DNA of 8,062 bases from Pseudomonadota bacterium (GTDB lineage Bacteria; Pseudomonadota; Alphaproteobacteria; Rhizobiales; Methyloligellaceae), in assembly GCA_022567275.1 (NCBI GenBank), contig JADFHH010000060.1, forward strand, positions 1 to 8,062. The letters run 5' to 3'. Each line of letters opens with the position of its first letter. The stretch's first letter is position 1. Made by a program: the position numbers and the translations under genes. Under the pieces are notes generated by a model. The model was not told the origin of the DNA. It saw only the letters and a list, made by a program, of their open reading frames with translations, and searched no databases. Below are positions 5,997-8,062 of the stretch, one piece after another.

Positions 5997-7043
5997 ATGG
6001 AGCTGAGCATCCTCATCTTCTTGTCCAGCGGGCTGTTCCTGGGCTGGGCGCTGGGCGCCAATGACGCGGCGAACGTGTTCGGCACGGCGGTTGGCACGCG
6101 CATGGTGAGCTGGATCATGGCGGCGGTTATCTGCTCCATCTTCGTCGTGCTGGGCGCGGTGATCAGCGGCGCGGGAACCTCGCATACTCTTGGCAAGCTC
6201 GGGGCCATCACTGCCCTGCCGGGCGCTTTCATGACGGCGCTGGCGGCGGCGATTTCCGTCTATGTCATGACCAAGGCGGGTCTGGCGGTTTCTACAAGTC
6301 AGGCGATCGTTGGCGGAATTATCGGATGGAACCTGTTTTCGGGACAGCCGACCGACACTAAAATCCTGCTAACTATTGCCAGTACATGGCTAATTTGTCC
6401 TGTTCTTGCAGCGGTGATCGCGGTCATCCTGTACAAGGCGCTGCGCGTCACCCTGCGTCACGCACAGCTGCATCTGGTGCGAACGGACGCCTATTTGCGC
6501 CTTGGCCTCCTGCTCGCGGGCGCATTCGGGGCCTATGCGCTTGGCGCCAACAACATCGCCAATGTGGTTGGGGTGTTCATTCCCGCCTCGCCGTTTCCGG
6601 AGCTGCGGCTTGGCGGCCTGACCTTTTCCTCCACGCAGCAACTGTTTCTGTTCGGCGGGCTGGCAATTGCCGCTGGCGTACTGACCTACTCAAAGCGTGT
6701 GATGATGACGGTCGGGGGGGGACTCGGGCGGATTTCGCCGACAGCCGCCTTTGTCGCGGTTGTGTCCCACTCCATTGTGCTGTTCGCCTTCGCGTCGCGA
6801 GGCCTGGAGGCGTGGTTGCTGGAAATGGGCCTGCCGACAATTCCGCTGGTGCCGGTCTCAAGCTCGCAGGCCGTCGTCGGCGCGGTCGTGGGCATTGCCA
6901 TACTCCAGGGCGCGGCGGGCATTCGCTGGCGAGTGCTTGGCACGATCGTACTGGGCTGGATGGCGACGCCGGTCCTGGCGGGCGTGATTTGTTTCCTGGG
7001 GCTGTATTTCCTGCAAAACGTATTTACGCAGAAAGTATTCTGA
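5997..7043 (+). CDS. pit: inorganic phosphate transporter, Pit family
   Basis: A 348-residue inner-membrane permease that imports phosphate, or metal phosphate, driven by the proton or sodium gradient. The inverted-repeat structure of the PiT family is visible. GANDAANVFGTAVG (20-33) in the first half corresponds to GANNIANVVGVF (183-194) in the second, and STSQAIVGGIIG (99-110) corresponds to SSSQAVVGAVVG (288-299). These are the substrate-binding signature repeats. Roughly ten hydrophobic segments run through the chain. The length fits the short Pit form rather than the longer E. coli PitA. The ATG at 5997 follows an AGGG that overlaps the stop of the upstream DUF47 gene, indicating coupled translation. 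A run of eight G at 6714-6721 encodes a Gly-rich loop and is the only slip-prone tract in the gene. It converges on pheT with 8 bp between stop codons. Confidence 0.96.
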   Translation: MELSILIFLSSGLFLGWALGANDAANVFGTAVGTRMVSWIMAAVICSIFVVLGAVISGAGTSHTLGKLGAITALPGAFMTALAAAISVYVMTKAGLAVSTSQAIVGGIIGWNLFSGQPTDTKILLTIASTWLICPVLAAVIAVILYKALRVTLRHAQLHLVRTDAYLRLGLLLAGAFGAYALGANNIANVVGVFIPASPFPELRLGGLTFSSTQQLFLFGGLAIAAGVLTYSKRVMMTVGGGLGRISPTAAFVAVVSHSIVLFAFASRGLEAWLLEMGLPTIPLVPVSSSQAVVGAVVGIAILQGAAGIRWRVLGTIVLGWMATPVLAGVICFLGLYFLQNVFTQKVF

Positions 7044-7051
7044 AACGGTCC

Positions 7052-8062
7052 CTAACCGCGCAACTCGCCGCCTGTGGCCCTGGTCACCGCAGCGACAATC
7101 TTGGCAGATGCGTCCTCGATCTCGGCATCGGTGAGCGTCTTTTCGCGCGGGGTGAGGGTCACCTCGATGGCGAGCGATTTTTTGCCCGCCGGTACGCCCG
7201 CGCCGGTGAACAGATCGAACAGGGTCACATCGGAGATGAGCGCCTTGTCCGCTCCCCTCGCGGCGTGCAAGACATCGCCCGCATTTATCGTTTCATCGAC
7301 GAAAAAGGCAAAATCGCGCCGCACAATCTGCAAATCGCTCACATCGAGCGCCGGCCTGGGGCGCGTGGCGCGCCTGGGTTCGGGCAGGGCATCGAGGAAA
7401 ATCTCAAATCCGCAAACTGGACCGGAAACCCCCAGACTTTCCAGAACGCGCGGATGAAGCTCGCCGAAATGGGCCAGCACCGTTTTTGGCCCCAGTTGCA
7501 GCGCGCCGGACTTTCCCGGGTGGTACCATTCTGGCGCGGCGCGCATGGTCTGAACCTTGTCGCCATATCCCAGCGCATAAAGCACGCCGAGCGCATCCGC
7601 CTTGGCGTCGTACAGATCGGCGCGCAGCGCCGCGCCCGACCAGTGGCGGCCCGAGCCGGATAGCTTCGCACTGCCGGAGCGGATACCGGAGGCGGCGATA
7701 TGCTGGTCTTGCGGAGCGGCCCCGCGATAGGCCTGGCCGACCTCGAACAGCGCCACATCGGCGAATCCCCGGTCATGGTTGCGCCGCGCTGCGTCCAGCA
7801 GTCCTGGTATCAGGCTTGGGCGCATGGAAGACAATTCCGCCGAAATCGGGTTGGCGAGTTCCAGCTCATCCTGCCCGCCGCCAAAGCAACGCGCCGCGTC
7901 GCGGCCGATAAAGGACCAGGTAATGGCTTCCACCAGCCCCCTTCCGGCAAGCGTGCGCCGGGCGAGCCGCACCCGTTTTTGAGCTGTGGTCAGCACCGGA
8001 CGGGCAATACCCCCGCGCCGCGGCATGGGGCCCGAATCGACACGGTCAACGCCGACGATGCG
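7052..8062 (-). CDS. pheT: phenylalanine-tRNA ligase beta subunit, C-terminal part (5' end outside window)
   Basis: The frame is open to the right edge and 336 codons are visible, roughly the last two fifths of a usual PheT of about 800 residues. PheT forms the alpha2-beta2 enzyme that charges tRNA-Phe; the beta subunit carries editing and tRNA-binding domains. Visible from the edge are the end of the B5 region (RIVGVDRVDSGPMPRR), then the catalytic-like core with LANPISAELSSMRPSLIPGL and ALFEVGQAYR. The last 100 residues are the FDX-ACB anticodon-binding domain, with VRRDFAFFVDE, DLFTGAGVPAGKKSLA and EKTLTDAEIEDA. The ATG at 8026 is internal, since family similarity continues upstream of it. 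Its stop codon is 8 bp from that of the convergent pit gene, and no terminator hairpin was seen between them. pheS would be expected upstream, beyond the window. Confidence 0.95.
   Translation of the reverse strand, partial: RIVGVDRVDSGPMPRRGGIARPVLTTAQKRVRLARRTLAGRGLVEAITWSFIGRDAARCFGGGQDELELANPISAELSSMRPSLIPGLLDAARRNHDRGFADVALFEVGQAYRGAAPQDQHIAASGIRSGSAKLSGSGRHWSGAALRADLYDAKADALGVLYALGYGDKVQTMRAAPEWYHPGKSGALQLGPKTVLAHFGELHPRVLESLGVSGPVCGFEIFLDALPEPRRATRPRPALDVSDLQIVRRDFAFFVDETINAGDVLHAARGADKALISDVTLFDLFTGAGVPAGKKSLAIEVTLTPREKTLTDAEIEDASAKIVAAVTRATGGELRG

Noticed and set aside
6714..6721. Run of eight G inside pit as a phase-variation site
   Set aside because: It encodes a normal Gly-rich stretch in frame, and a single tract of eight G in a GC-rich housekeeping transporter is weak evidence for slippage control.
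6386..7663. A 425-codon + strand frame overlapping pit and antisense pheT
   Set aside because: It spans two well-supported genes in the wrong frame or strand and has no family features; it is a shadow of high G+C coding.

Overview
The window looks like a chromosomal segment of a GC-rich alphaproteobacterium. Hand counts of several 60-base lines in the conserved genes give about 58-73% G+C. The lineage guess rests on three things: a DUF47/PhoU-like gene followed directly by a short Pit-type phosphate transporter (as in the Sinorhizobium orfA-pit pair), short intergenic palindromes of a type common in alphaproteobacteria, and the overall protein style. The order or genus cannot be fixed from the sequence.

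Layout, left to right. (1) 1-527, + strand: the 3' part of a DUF4209 gene cut by the window edge. It has an R-x4-H-G motif like that of HEPN domains and a clearly lower G+C (about 52%). (2) 629-1423, - strand: a LigB-type extradiol ring-cleavage dioxygenase of the YgiD/DODA group. (3) 1424-1592: a gap with two inverted copies of a 30-bp palindromic element that can form competing hairpins. (4) 1593-4592, - strand: a single 999-residue open frame joining a CbiX/SirB-type chelatase half to a complete AsmA-family membrane-anchored protein. This is the most unusual object here. (5) 4617-5198, - strand: a DUF4202 gene directly upstream of the chelatase-AsmA frame, probably in the same operon. (6) 5199-5326: a 128-bp divergent control region with a Pho-box-like site and a promoter-like inverted repeat that reads the same on both strands. 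(7) 5327-7043, + strand: a two-gene phosphate-uptake operon, DUF47 accessory protein then Pit permease. (8) 7052-8062, - strand: the 3' part of pheT, running off the right edge and converging on pit with only 8 bp between the stop codons.

How the parts may work together. The Pit pair imports inorganic phosphate, and its upstream region carries a plausible PhoB-type control site. The divergent DUF4202/chelatase-AsmA transcript starts from the same 128 bp, so both units could be linked to phosphate status. The chelatase half suggests metal insertion into a tetrapyrrole such as sirohydrochlorin. The fused AsmA half has one membrane anchor followed by a large probably periplasmic domain, so the chelatase would sit on the cytoplasmic face of the inner membrane. 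No RNA genes, insertion sequences, CRISPR arrays or origins were seen.
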